Part shown: one piece after another, positions 52,804-61,547 of the stretch
Layout of the letters: each line of letters opens with the position of its first letter
How positions within the stretch are numbered: the stretch's first letter is position 1
NCBI RefSeq assembly: GCF_000719475.1
Contig: NZ_JOGO01000026.1
Location: 1 to 64,000, forward strand
DNA from: Streptomyces sp. NRRL F-5630
Lineage (GTDB): Bacteria > Actinomycetota > Actinomycetes > Streptomycetales > Streptomycetaceae
Length of the DNA: 64,000 nt
Direction of reading: 5' to 3'
Made by a program: the position numbers and the translations under genes
The notes under the pieces: model-generated
The model's input: the letters and a program-made list of their open reading frames with translations, nothing else
The model's database searches: none
What the model was told of the DNA's origin: nothing

Positions 52804-54246
52804 ATGACCAGTCCCGGCGATGCGGCATCCGCGGAGTCGTTCGACGTCATCGTCGTCGGAGGCGGCCCCGCCGGGTCGTCGGCCGCGACGTTCGTGGCCA
52901 TGCAGGGCCATCGCGCCCTGCTGCTGGAGAAGGAGAGCTTCCCCCGCCACCAGATCGGCGAGTCCCTGCTGCCCTCCACGGTGCACGGGATATGTGCCCT
53001 CCTCGGCGTGGACCAGGAACTGCACGCAGCGGGGTTCGTCAAGAAGCGGGGCGGCACCTTCCGCTGGGGCTCCAACACCGAACCGTGGAGCTTCGACTTC
53101 GCGCTCTCCGAGAAGTTCGCGGGCCCCACCTCGTTCGCCTACCAGGTCGAGCGCATGAAGTTCGACCAGCTCCTGCTGGACAACGCCCGGCGCAAGGGCG
53201 TTGTGGTCCGTGAGCGCTGCGCGGTCCGTGATGTCCTGGAGGACGACGGCCGGGTGTGCGGGGTGAGCTTCAGGGACGAGAACGGCACCGCGCGAGAGGT
53301 GCGTTCCCGGTTCGTCGTCGACGCCTCCGGCAACCAGAGCCGCCTGTACGGGCGCGTCGGCGGGCGCCGCCGCTACTCGGACTTCTTCCGGAACATCGCG
53401 CTCTACGGCTACTTCGAGGGCGGCAAGCGGCCTGCCGCGCCGAACAGCGGGAACATCACTTGCGTCGCCTTCGACGCGGGCTGGTTCTGGTACATCCCGC
53501 TGTCCGACACCCTCACCTCGGTCGGCGCGGTGGTGCGCAAGGAGTGCGCGGACCGGATACGGGGCGACCGCGACGAGGCCCTGGCCGCGCTGATCGCCGA
53601 CTGCCCGCTCGTCGGGGACTATCTGTCAGGGGCGAAGCGGGTGACCAGTGGCCCCTACGGCGAGGTCCGGGTCCGCAAGGACTACTCCTACCTCAGCGAC
53701 AACTTCTGGTCCCCGGGCCTGACGCTGGTGGGCGACGCGGTGGGCTTCATCGATCCGCTGTTCTCCTCCGGCGTGCACATGGCCACGTTCAGCGCGCTGC
53801 TGGCCGCGCGCTCCCTCAACAGCGTGCTCCGCGGGGACCTGGCGGAAGAGGAGTGCTTCGCGGAGTACGCGACCCGGTACCGCAGGGAGTACCAGACCTT
53901 CCACGACTTCCTCGTCAGCTTCTACGACGTGACCCGGGACGAACAGCAGTACTTCGACGACGCCCGGCGCGTCACCCATGACTCCTCCCCCGGCGCCGGG
54001 GCGTTCGTCGGCCTGGTCGGCGGCGGTGCCTCGGGCGACACGGCGCTGACCTCGGAGACCTACCGCGACCAGCGCAAGAAGGATCTGAGCCGGCAGTCCC
54101 GCGACATCCACTGGGAGGGGCACCGCATCCAGATGCAGGCGGCCTTCGGCGAGGCGGACGACGACGTCCCGGTCGTCGAGGGCGGGCTGACGGTCGCGCA
54201 GGACGGCATGCACTGGGCGAAGAGCCAGGAGTCCGCCGCGGTATGA
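52804..54246 (+). CDS. FAD-dependent halogenase
   Basis: 480 residues from ATG 52804 (AAAGGG upstream). FAD-binding GGGPAGSS lies at 19-26. The halogenase motif WxWxIP is WFWYIP at 227-232, and the lysine expected to carry the hypohalite fits Lys80 or Lys81 in FVKKRGGTFRWG. FPRHQIGESLLPSTVHGI and GDAVGFIDPLFSSGVHMA place it with CmlS/CndH/PltA-type halogenases, which act on phenols, pyrroles or carrier-bound aromatics, rather than with free-tryptophan enzymes. A flavin reductase partner is not in the window. It converges on the GHMP kinase gene across a shared hairpin. The substrate is probably an aromatic unit made outside this window. Confidence 0.88.
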   Translation: MTSPGDAASAESFDVIVVGGGPAGSSAATFVAMQGHRALLLEKESFPRHQIGESLLPSTVHGICALLGVDQELHAAGFVKKRGGTFRWGSNTEPWSFDFALSEKFAGPTSFAYQVERMKFDQLLLDNARRKGVVVRERCAVRDVLEDDGRVCGVSFRDENGTAREVRSRFVVDASGNQSRLYGRVGGRRRYSDFFRNIALYGYFEGGKRPAAPNSGNITCVAFDAGWFWYIPLSDTLTSVGAVVRKECADRIRGDRDEALAALIADCPLVGDYLSGAKRVTSGPYGEVRVRKDYSYLSDNFWSPGLTLVGDAVGFIDPLFSSGVHMATFSALLAARSLNSVLRGDLAEEECFAEYATRYRREYQTFHDFLVSFYDVTRDEQQYFDDARRVTHDSSPGAGAFVGLVGGGASGDTALTSETYRDQRKKDLSRQSRDIHWEGHRIQMQAAFGEADDDVPVVEGGLTVAQDGMHWAKSQESAAV

Positions 54247-54254
54247 GCCCGCGG

Positions 54255-54302
54255 CCCTCTCCGTCTACCGGTCCGTCGCGGCCGAGCGGTAGACGGAGAG
54301 GG
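54255..54302. terminator. Perfect 16-bp hairpin overlapping a gene end
   Basis: CCCTCTCCGTCTACCG pairs with CGGTAGACGGAGAGGG around a 16-nt loop. It serves the converging halogenase (+) and GHMP kinase (-) genes, and encodes the last ~12 residues of the kinase. Confidence 0.8.
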
Positions 54303-55170
54303 TCCCGGGGAGCGCCGAGCAGGCGGCGCGCGCCGCTTTGAGCCTCTCCTGGTGCCCGTCAGCGGTGGTGTCGAGCAGGAGCCCGAGCATGGTGCCGCTG
54401 TGCGTGCACACCACTCCGAGAGCGCCGACGCGCTGGGCGATACCGGTCATCGCGTCGAGGTTGCGCTTGGGCAGCCAGCGCTGGTTGAGGACCGCGCTCC
54501 GTGTCGTGACCGCGCCGAGGGCGCTCAGGTCGGCGGCACGGACGGCGTCGGCGAGGTCGTCGACGAGGCGCGCGTACTCGCGCCGCAAGTCGGGCGGCAC
54601 GTGCCGGGGACGCCGGTTGTGGGCGACCGTGTCGAGATGCCCGCCCTCGTCGACGGCGACGACGGTCAGGGGCGACAGCGCGCCCAGTTCGGCGCGGAGC
54701 CGCACGGCGCGGTGCTCGAAGACGACGACGCCGGGATACATGACCCCGTCGGTCGGCTCGACTGGGCGCAGCCAGTCCTCCACGGCGGCCGGTGAGGTGT
54801 CGAGGCCGAGTACGGCGCCGACGCCGCGGGCCGTGGCGACGAGGTCGGCGGAGGAGCTGGCGAGGCCCTTGCCGACGAGCAGGTCGCTGTCGAGCACGAG
54901 CGTTCCCCCGCCCCCGTCGCCGTGGGTGTCGAGCATGGTTCTCGCCAGCGTCAGCGACTTGGTCTTGTGCGCGGGATAGACGTGCAGCGGCCCGTGGGGG
55001 TCGTAGCGGAACCGCGCGCGGCTGCCCAGGCTGATGGGAAGGGTGACGAGGAAGGCGGTGCCGTCGGGCAGGACGCCCTGGAGCAGTTCCCCGAAGGTGC
55101 CGTGAGCCGCGCCCGTGCCCTCGGCGATGTCCACGGCGACCCTGCGTGCGGGCGCCGGCAACCCGCTCAT
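54265..55170 (-). CDS. GHMP kinase, L-threonine kinase-like (diaminobutyrate pathway)
   Basis: 301 residues from ATG 55170, with AGGA 6 nt upstream, overlapping the ASL stop by 4 bp. The N-terminal GTGAAHGTFGELLQGVLPDG resembles PduX-type L-threonine kinases. The GHMP ATP loop is GKGLASSSADLVA (about residues 107-119), and the C-terminal motif is CTHSGTMLGLLLD. Expected reaction: threonine plus ATP gives O-phosphothreonine. With the adjacent PLP/ATP-grasp and ASL-like enzymes this would supply the activated leaving group for 2,3-diaminobutyrate. It is the last gene of the large minus-strand operon. Confidence 0.85.
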   Translation of the reverse strand: MSGLPAPARRVAVDIAEGTGAAHGTFGELLQGVLPDGTAFLVTLPISLGSRARFRYDPHGPLHVYPAHKTKSLTLARTMLDTHGDGGGGTLVLDSDLLVGKGLASSSADLVATARGVGAVLGLDTSPAAVEDWLRPVEPTDGVMYPGVVVFEHRAVRLRAELGALSPLTVVAVDEGGHLDTVAHNRRPRHVPPDLRREYARLVDDLADAVRAADLSALGAVTTRSAVLNQRWLPKRNLDAMTGIAQRVGALGVVCTHSGTMLGLLLDTTADGHQERLKAARAACSALPGTLSVYRSAATDR

Positions 55171-56654
55171 ACGGGGTCCTGCGAAGCGACCGGCTCGTCG
55201 AGGTGCCGGGCCGCGGCCGTCCTGTGTGCGGTCCTGCGCGACCATTCGGCATCGAGCCGGTCGAGTTCGCTCTCCTCGTCCTTGAGGAGTCGTGCCACCT
55301 GATCGGGGTGGGCGGAGCCCGCCGAGTGCTTGGCGTGCAGTCCGGCGTCGATGTCGACGGACTCGGCGAGCAGTTCCGCGGCGGGCTCGGCCTCGTGACC
55401 GGATTCGGCGGCACAGGCCCGCAGCAGGTCCGCGTCCGGAGCGGCGGCGTCCAGGCCACGTTCGACGGCGCGCTTGATGTAGCGCCCGGCGACGATCTGG
55501 GCGGTGCGCCACGGGATCCCGCAGTCCAGGGTGAGGCGATTGGCGAGAGTGAAGCCGCCGAGGTGGTCCTCGGCGCAGGCGGCGCGCATCCGGTCGGTGC
55601 GGTAGGTGATGCCGGTGACGACGGCATGGGTCAGACGCAGCAGGGAGCGCATGGCCCGTACTTGGGTGTAGAGGTGGGCGCCGGTCTCCTTGGACACCTC
55701 GACGGTGTTGCTGTACGGGGTGTTGCGCTGTCCGGCGACGAGGTCGGAGGCCCGGCCGACGACATGGGCGCAGCGTCCTCGGATGCGTTCCAGTACGGGG
55801 AAGTTGCGCTTCTGCGGCATGGCCGCGGAGATGCCCGCGAGCTCGTCGGGCAGGTCGAGGAAGCCGAAGCCGCTGCCGCCCCAGGTCATGAAGTCGGTGG
55901 TGAAGCGGCTCAGGACGGCGGCGTAACCGGCGAGGTCCGCGCCCATCGTGGTGGTCCAGGTGCGGGAGGCGACACCGACGAGCGCGTGCGGCTGGGGGCG
56001 GGCGAAGCCGAGGTCGGCGGCGAGCCGCACCCGGTCCCAGGGCAGTTCCTGGCCCGCCATGGCGCCGGAACCCAGCGGGCAGGCGTCCGTCTCGTCGTAC
56101 GTGTGGAGCATGCGCCGCAGGGCGGCGTTGGTCTCGGCGGCGAGGGCGGCGAGGTGGTAGCCGGGGGTGATGATCTGTGCGGCCTGGCCGTGGGTGTAGC
56201 CGGGCATGGGGGTGTCGGTGTGGCGGGCGGCGAGCGCGGTGACGGCCCGGCCGAGGTCGACGAGGTCCGCGGCGATCGCGGTGAAGTGGGTGCGCGCGGA
56301 CATGAGTTGGGCGCATACCTGGGCGTCGTTGCGGCTGCGGTCGACGTGCCAGGCGGCGAACGGCGGCGTGGGACCGGACTGCACGTGGTGTTCGAGCGCG
56401 AAAGAGATGTCGGACATGTTCCGCTGCGGATCGGCGCGTATAGCCTCGACGTCGAGCGAGCCGAGGCGGGCGTCGAGGGCCGCGGCGCCCGCCGCGTCGA
56501 CCAGCCCCATCCGCAGATACTCGCGCAGGAGGGCCCGTTCGATGGCCACGTAGTGGGGCAGCAGGTGTTCGGCCTCGTAAGCGAATTGCGGAGCGAGCAC
56601 CTCCTCGTGCCACACGTCGCTCGGTGTGCCGTCGATCCGGCCGGTCACCGCCAT
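55167..56654 (-). CDS. Argininosuccinate lyase/fumarase superfamily enzyme (diaminobutyrate pathway)
   Basis: 495 residues from ATG 56654. Superfamily motifs: DRSRNDAQ, GYTHGQAAQ with the catalytic-site His, and the Ser/Lys loop GISAAMPQKRNFP (about 274-286), a variant of GSSxMPxKxN. True argininosuccinate lyases are about 460-475 residues and lie in arg operons. This one is in an NRPS operon, overlapping both neighbours, so it probably eliminates fumarate from an aspartyl adduct. In known 2,3-diaminobutyrate loci an ASL homologue is thought to release the amine this way. The C-terminal 30 residues are Arg/His-rich. Confidence 0.87.
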   Translation of the reverse strand: MAVTGRIDGTPSDVWHEEVLAPQFAYEAEHLLPHYVAIERALLREYLRMGLVDAAGAAALDARLGSLDVEAIRADPQRNMSDISFALEHHVQSGPTPPFAAWHVDRSRNDAQVCAQLMSARTHFTAIAADLVDLGRAVTALAARHTDTPMPGYTHGQAAQIITPGYHLAALAAETNAALRRMLHTYDETDACPLGSGAMAGQELPWDRVRLAADLGFARPQPHALVGVASRTWTTTMGADLAGYAAVLSRFTTDFMTWGGSGFGFLDLPDELAGISAAMPQKRNFPVLERIRGRCAHVVGRASDLVAGQRNTPYSNTVEVSKETGAHLYTQVRAMRSLLRLTHAVVTGITYRTDRMRAACAEDHLGGFTLANRLTLDCGIPWRTAQIVAGRYIKRAVERGLDAAAPDADLLRACAAESGHEAEPAAELLAESVDIDAGLHAKHSAGSAHPDQVARLLKDEESELDRLDAEWSRRTAHRTAAARHLDEPVASQDPV

Positions 56655-58276
56655 GGCGTCCTCCCGTCAAGAGTGCTTTTCAGGGCGGTGGCGAGTCCGG
56701 CCACCGTCGGGTCGGCGAAGAAGGTCCGCAGCGTGGGGCCGTCCTCCCGCCCCGGGGCGAGGCGGGCGAGCAGGCGCAGGGCCTGGAGCGAGTGGCCGCC
56801 CGCGGCGAAGAAGTCCTCGTGGACGTCGACGGCGTCGGTGCCCAGGACGGTCCGCCAGACGGCCGCCACCCGCTCTTCGGTCGCGTCGCGCGGTGCCGTC
56901 CGTGCGGGCGGCGGGGCGGGGGCGGGAGGGTGGGCGCGCCGGGGAGCGGTGCCGGGGAGCAGCGCGGAGAGGCGGGGGCCGGGCGCGTCGAGGAGGGGGG
57001 CGAGCAGCCGCATGTAGTCGGCGAGCAGGGCGTCGGCGGTGGAGCGGTCGAAGAGGGCGGCGTCGTAGATGAGCCGGACGCCGGTGCCCGCGATGTCGAG
57101 GAGGAGGTCCTCCTCGCAGGAGACGACGGGCGGGCCGAGACCGTCGGCCGGGGTGTGGTTGAAGGCGAGCTGGTAGAGGGGCGGCACGCCGGGCAGCCGG
57201 GGCGCTCCGAGGAGTGCGACGAGGCGCTGGAAGGGGATGTCGAACCGTTCGCCCGCGCGGACGGCGGCGGCGGTGCGGCGGATGACCTCGGTGCCGTCGG
57301 GATCGCCGGAGAGGTCGGCCCGCAGGACGCGCATGTTGACGAAGGTGCCGACCATCGCGCGGGTCGCGGGGTCGTCGCGCCCGGCGACGGGCAGGCCGAC
57401 GGCGAGGTCGTCGGCGCCGGAGTGGTGGTGGAGCAGCGCGCTCCACGCGGCGAGGAGCAGCAGGACGGGGCGGGTGCCGTGGTGCCGGGCGGCGTCGGTC
57501 AGCGTTGCGGTGACACCGACCGGCAGGGCGGTGCGCACCTCGGCCCCTCGGAAGGTGCGGGCGGGTGGTCGCGACCGGTCCAGCGGCACGGTGTGCACGG
57601 GAGGCAGCCCGCGCATCCGGGTCCGCCAGTGGGCGGCGGCCGCTTCGCCACTGTCGGAGCCGGCCCGTTCGCGTTCGCGCCGTGCGTACTCGCCGTAGCC
57701 GAAGGGCAGGTGGGGCAGGCGGGGCGGGCGCCCTTCCTCGGCGGCGGCGCAGAGTTCGGTGAGTTCGGCGTGGACGTTGAACCCGGAGGCGGTGTCGTAC
57801 ACCGTGTGGTGGGCCGCGAAGAGCACCGACCAGGCCCCCTCCCCCAGGTCCAGGACGGCCGCGCGCCACTGGGGTGCCCGCCGCGGGTCGAACGGGGTGC
57901 GGGCGAGGCGGGCGCGCAGGGACCGCCGTTCTTCGGCCTGTGCGGCGGGTTCCTGAGCGCTCAGGTCGATCACCGCGATCCGCGGCGCGGGGCTCGGGTG
58001 CACCTCCTGGCAGAGCCGTCCGTCCACGGTGCGCAGCACGGTCCGCAGGGGTTCGTGCCGGTCCATGAGGACGTGCAGGGCGTGCACGAGGTCGTCCGCG
58101 GACACGGCCGCGTGCAGCGGGAACTCGTCGACGGCGCAGTAGGTGGGCGGGTCGTGGGCCAGCCGGGAGGCCAGCCAGGCCCGTTCCTGGGCGTACGTCG
58201 CCGGTACGGTGACCGGCCCGGCGGTGCCGCCGGGCGCGGGTCCGCCGCCGTGGACGACGGGTCCGGGACGCGTCAC
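56645..58276 (-). CDS. Free-standing NRPS condensation-PCP didomain
   Basis: 543 residues from GTG 58276, overlapping the previous stop by 4 bp and the next start by 10 bp. The condensation domain spans about 20-440, with active-site HHxxxD as HHTVYD near residue 155. Further C-domain blocks are YAQERAW, VGTFVNMRV and IPFQRLVALLG. A Pro-rich linker (about 440-465) leads to a peptidyl carrier with GGHSLQALRL, serine near 494. There is no adenylation domain, so the carrier must be loaded in trans, or the A-PCP-TauD protein supplies its partner. This split layout is unusual. Confidence 0.9.
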   Translation of the reverse strand: MTRPGPVVHGGGPAPGGTAGPVTVPATYAQERAWLASRLAHDPPTYCAVDEFPLHAAVSADDLVHALHVLMDRHEPLRTVLRTVDGRLCQEVHPSPAPRIAVIDLSAQEPAAQAEERRSLRARLARTPFDPRRAPQWRAAVLDLGEGAWSVLFAAHHTVYDTASGFNVHAELTELCAAAEEGRPPRLPHLPFGYGEYARRERERAGSDSGEAAAAHWRTRMRGLPPVHTVPLDRSRPPARTFRGAEVRTALPVGVTATLTDAARHHGTRPVLLLLAAWSALLHHHSGADDLAVGLPVAGRDDPATRAMVGTFVNMRVLRADLSGDPDGTEVIRRTAAAVRAGERFDIPFQRLVALLGAPRLPGVPPLYQLAFNHTPADGLGPPVVSCEEDLLLDIAGTGVRLIYDAALFDRSTADALLADYMRLLAPLLDAPGPRLSALLPGTAPRRAHPPAPAPPPARTAPRDATEERVAAVWRTVLGTDAVDVHEDFFAAGGHSLQALRLLARLAPGREDGPTLRTFFADPTVAGLATALKSTLDGRTPWR

Positions 58277-61200
58277 GACGGTCCGCCGTCGTTCAGCGGC
58301 AGGACGTGGGCGGTCAGCCGTACCGGGTCGCCGAGGACGACGGCGATCTCCCGGTCGCCCTCGTAGGGTTCGCGGGCGTGGGCGGTGCGGATGTTGTCGA
58401 CGAGGAGGACGTCACCTTCCTGCCAGGGCTCCCCCACGGTGAACCGGTCGTAGACGGCGTCGATCTTCTCGACCATGTCGGCGGTGACGGGGGTGCCGTC
58501 GCCGACGGCCGTGTCGAAGGGCAGGCCGCCGGGCCCGTAGACGTCGGTGAGGTACTCCCGGACCGCGGGTTCCAGGGTGAGGCCGTTGAGGAAGGCGATC
58601 TGGTTGAACCAGCAGGGTGCTCCGGTGCGCGGGTGGGGCACCACCGCGGCGCGGCGCTGCCGCGTGTACAGGTGGCCGTCGGCGCTCCAGGTGGCTTCGA
58701 CGGCCGCCTCGGCGCAGTACGCGTCGACCGCCGCGCGCTCCGTGCTGCCGAACGCCTCGTGCCAGGAGAGCCCGACGTCGTGGTAGGCGCGGCGCAGCAG
58801 CCAGCCGTGCTCGGCGAAGGCGGCGGTCACCTCGGGCGGTAGCGCGGCGAGGACCTGCTGGGAGTCGGAGACATTGGTGCGCCCGCCGCTGTCGGGTGCG
58901 GTGACGCAGGCGAAGAGCAGGGTGCCGGGGACGGTCGCGGCGTGGCTCAGCTCGTGGTGCATGCACATCGGGTCCTCGGCGGGCCAGTGGCTGCCGGAGT
59001 ACACGCCGGGGGCGAGCGTGGTGCGGGGCGCGAAGCCCTCTCGTTCCGTCATGGGGGCGATGCCGAGCGCGGTCGCGACGCGTGCGACGTCGGCGGGGGT
59101 GCGGGCGCCGGCGCCGCGGAGCATGACGGCGCCCGCCTCGGCGAGGGCCGCCAGCGCCTCGGCGCGGTGCGCGGTGGCGCGGGCGGCGGGGTCGGAGCCG
59201 GTCGCGCGGACGTCGAGGACCGGAAGCGGGGCCGGGCCCTCCACGGGGCGCTGCGGACTCCGGACCGGATCTGCCGGGGTGGCCGCCGGGGTGCTCTCCG
59301 GAGCCGGTGCGGACTTGCTGTCCAGCAGGGCGGCGACATCGGCGACCGTGGGCGTGTCGCGGAGTTCGGCGACGGTGACCCGGCGGTCGAGCGCGATGGC
59401 CAGCCGGATCGCGGACAGGGAGGTGCCGCCGAGGTCGGTGAAGCGGCTGTCGCGTCCGATGCGCTGCTCCGGCACCCTCAGCAGCTGTGCCCAGACGGCC
59501 GCGACGCGGCGCTCGGTGGCGGTCTTCGGCTGCGCGCCGCCGGTAGCGGCGCTCTCCCGGGGGTGAGCGCTGTCGTCGGCGCGTGCGGTGAGGGCCTTCT
59601 TGTCGATCTTCCCGTTGCCGGACAGGGGGAGTTCACGGACGCGGTGGAGCCGGTGCGGAACCATGTAGGACGGCAGGGCGGTGCCCAGGGCACGCGCGGT
59701 CTCCTCGCCGTCGGGGGCGTCATCGCCCGTGTAGAAGGCGACGAGCTGCGGGTCGTCGCCGGTACCGGCCACGACCACGGCGCCGTCGCGGACGCCGGGG
59801 ACCTGGAGCAGCCGGTCCTCGATCTCGCCGATCTCGATACGGAAGCCGCTGATCTTCACCTGGGCGTCGCGACGGCCCAGGTACTCCAGCTCGCCGGAGG
59901 GGAGCCGGCGGCCGAAGTCGCCCGACCGGTAGAGGCGTTCGCCGGGCCGCAGGGGGTCCGGGCGGTAGACGGCGGCGGTGCGGTCGGGGTCGTTGACGTA
60001 GCCGCGGCCGACGCACACGCCCGCGATGACGATCTCGCCCGGGGCGCCGTCGGGGACGAGGTGGAGCTGTTCGTCCATGACGTAGACGCGGCAGTTGCGG
60101 ATGGTGTCGCCGAGCGGCACCGAGCGGTGGTCCGGCACCGCGCGCATCACACCGTGGTGGGAATCGTCGCTGACCTCGGTGAGGCCGTAGCAGTTGACGA
60201 GCGGGACGCCGGGGAACTGCTCGAACCAGCGGCGGACGAGTTCCTTCTTGAGCGCCTCGCCCGTCACGGCCATGACACGCACGTGCGGCAGGGTGGCACG
60301 GCCCCGGGCGGCCTCGGCGAGGACGAGTTCGAGGTAGGTGGGCACGAGCTGGAGGACCTGGACGCGGTGCCGGTTGACGAGGTCCACGAACCGCGCCACG
60401 TCGAGGACGGCCTCCTGCTCGACCAGCAGCACCCGGCCGCCGACGAGGAACGGGGAGACCAACTGCCACAGGGAGATGTCGAAGCACTGCGGGGCGGTCT
60501 GCCCGACGGTGTCGCCCTCCTGGACACCGAGGTCCTCGATCTTGGCGTAGAGGTGGTTGAGGAACCCGTCGTGCTCGCACATGGCGCCCTTGGGCTCGCC
60601 CGTGGATCCCGAGGTGAAGTACACGTACGCCAGTTGGTCCCCGGCGACGGCGACGCCGGGGTCCTGTGTGGGGCCGTCCCCGCGGGCAAGCTCCCGGACG
60701 TCCATCCGGCGGACCGTGTCACGGCCGCTCAGGGCCTCGTCGAGAGAGGGCACGTCGGGGTCGGCGAGCACCCAGCGGCACGCGCCGCGGATGAGGGTCC
60801 TCGCGATGCGCGAGGCGGGGAACTCCGGTTCCAGCGGCAGATAGCAGCCGCCCGCCTTGAACACGGCGAGCACCGCGGCCGGCCAGTGCGCGTGCCGTGC
60901 GGTGACGACGGCCACCACGTCCTCGGGGGCCAGGCCCTCCCGCAGCAGGGTGTGGGCGATCCGGTTGGCCTCGTCGTTGAGTTCGCGGTAGGTGCGGGTG
61001 GTGTTCCCGTGCACGACGGCCACGGCGTCCGGGTGGAGCCGGACCCGCTCCTCGAACAGTTCGTGGAAGCGGCGGCCGGGCAGCCGCCGCAGGGGGCCGG
61101 CACCGCGTGCGACGACGGCCTCGGTCTCCTCCGGCGAGAGGAGTCCGTGCCGGGTGTGCGGCAGGTCGGGGTCCTCCGCCATCGCATGGAGCGCGCGCAG

Positions 61201-61497
61201 TTCGTACCGGCCGAGCCGTTCCCCGCTCACGCCGGGCGCGGCCGACGCGTTCGCCCACGCTTCTTCCGCCTCGGCGCGCCCGTCGTCGGTGCTCACGTGG
61301 CGCACGAGGTCGCGCCAGGAGGCGTCGGGGGCCGGGGAGGCCATGCCGAGCAGCACCGAGGCCACCTTCAGCCGGAGGGCGAGCCGTACGGAGGCCGCGT
61401 CCGCCCCGCATGCCTGCGCGAGGGCCGCCACGGCGTCCTGCGGCCGGGCGGTCGCCGGCCGCTGCCCGCCGAGGGGGCCGGGTGCTGTTTCCTGCAT
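58273..61497 (-). CDS. NRPS adenylation-PCP fused to a TauD/TfdA dioxygenase
   Basis: 1,074 residues from ATG 61497, with AGGAG 7 nt upstream. Residues 1-~130 are helical and not assigned. The adenylation domain (~130-660) has YFTSGSTGEPKG, a YGLTE core and NGKID at the catalytic Lys. Aligned by eye to GrsA, the pocket reads D-I-W-Q-A-T-C-D-D-K; the two late Asp suggest a basic side chain. The carrier has GGTSLSA (~690). Residues ~790-1065 form an Fe(II)/2-oxoglutarate oxygenase, with HxE in MHHELSH (~845) and distal His in NIRTAHARE followed by the Arg. It probably hydroxylates the amino acid tethered on the carrier. No thioesterase is seen. Confidence 0.9.
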   Translation of the reverse strand: MQETAPGPLGGQRPATARPQDAVAALAQACGADAASVRLALRLKVASVLLGMASPAPDASWRDLVRHVSTDDGRAEAEEAWANASAAPGVSGERLGRYELRALHAMAEDPDLPHTRHGLLSPEETEAVVARGAGPLRRLPGRRFHELFEERVRLHPDAVAVVHGNTTRTYRELNDEANRIAHTLLREGLAPEDVVAVVTARHAHWPAAVLAVFKAGGCYLPLEPEFPASRIARTLIRGACRWVLADPDVPSLDEALSGRDTVRRMDVRELARGDGPTQDPGVAVAGDQLAYVYFTSGSTGEPKGAMCEHDGFLNHLYAKIEDLGVQEGDTVGQTAPQCFDISLWQLVSPFLVGGRVLLVEQEAVLDVARFVDLVNRHRVQVLQLVPTYLELVLAEAARGRATLPHVRVMAVTGEALKKELVRRWFEQFPGVPLVNCYGLTEVSDDSHHGVMRAVPDHRSVPLGDTIRNCRVYVMDEQLHLVPDGAPGEIVIAGVCVGRGYVNDPDRTAAVYRPDPLRPGERLYRSGDFGRRLPSGELEYLGRRDAQVKISGFRIEIGEIEDRLLQVPGVRDGAVVVAGTGDDPQLVAFYTGDDAPDGEETARALGTALPSYMVPHRLHRVRELPLSGNGKIDKKALTARADDSAHPRESAATGGAQPKTATERRVAAVWAQLLRVPEQRIGRDSRFTDLGGTSLSAIRLAIALDRRVTVAELRDTPTVADVAALLDSKSAPAPESTPAATPADPVRSPQRPVEGPAPLPVLDVRATGSDPAARATAHRAEALAALAEAGAVMLRGAGARTPADVARVATALGIAPMTEREGFAPRTTLAPGVYSGSHWPAEDPMCMHHELSHAATVPGTLLFACVTAPDSGGRTNVSDSQQVLAALPPEVTAAFAEHGWLLRRAYHDVGLSWHEAFGSTERAAVDAYCAEAAVEATWSADGHLYTRQRRAAVVPHPRTGAPCWFNQIAFLNGLTLEPAVREYLTDVYGPGGLPFDTAVGDGTPVTADMVEKIDAVYDRFTVGEPWQEGDVLLVDNIRTAHAREPYEGDREIAVVLGDPVRLTAHVLPLNDGGPS

Positions 61498-61547
61498 CGG
61501 GACGCTCCTGCTGGTCGATGGGTCGGCGTGCGGGCAGGGCGGGACGC

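Noticed and set aside
52804..54246. Geranylgeranyl reductase or simple FAD monooxygenase
   Set aside because: WFWYIP and the lysine near residue 80 fit halogenases better than reductases or hydroxylases.
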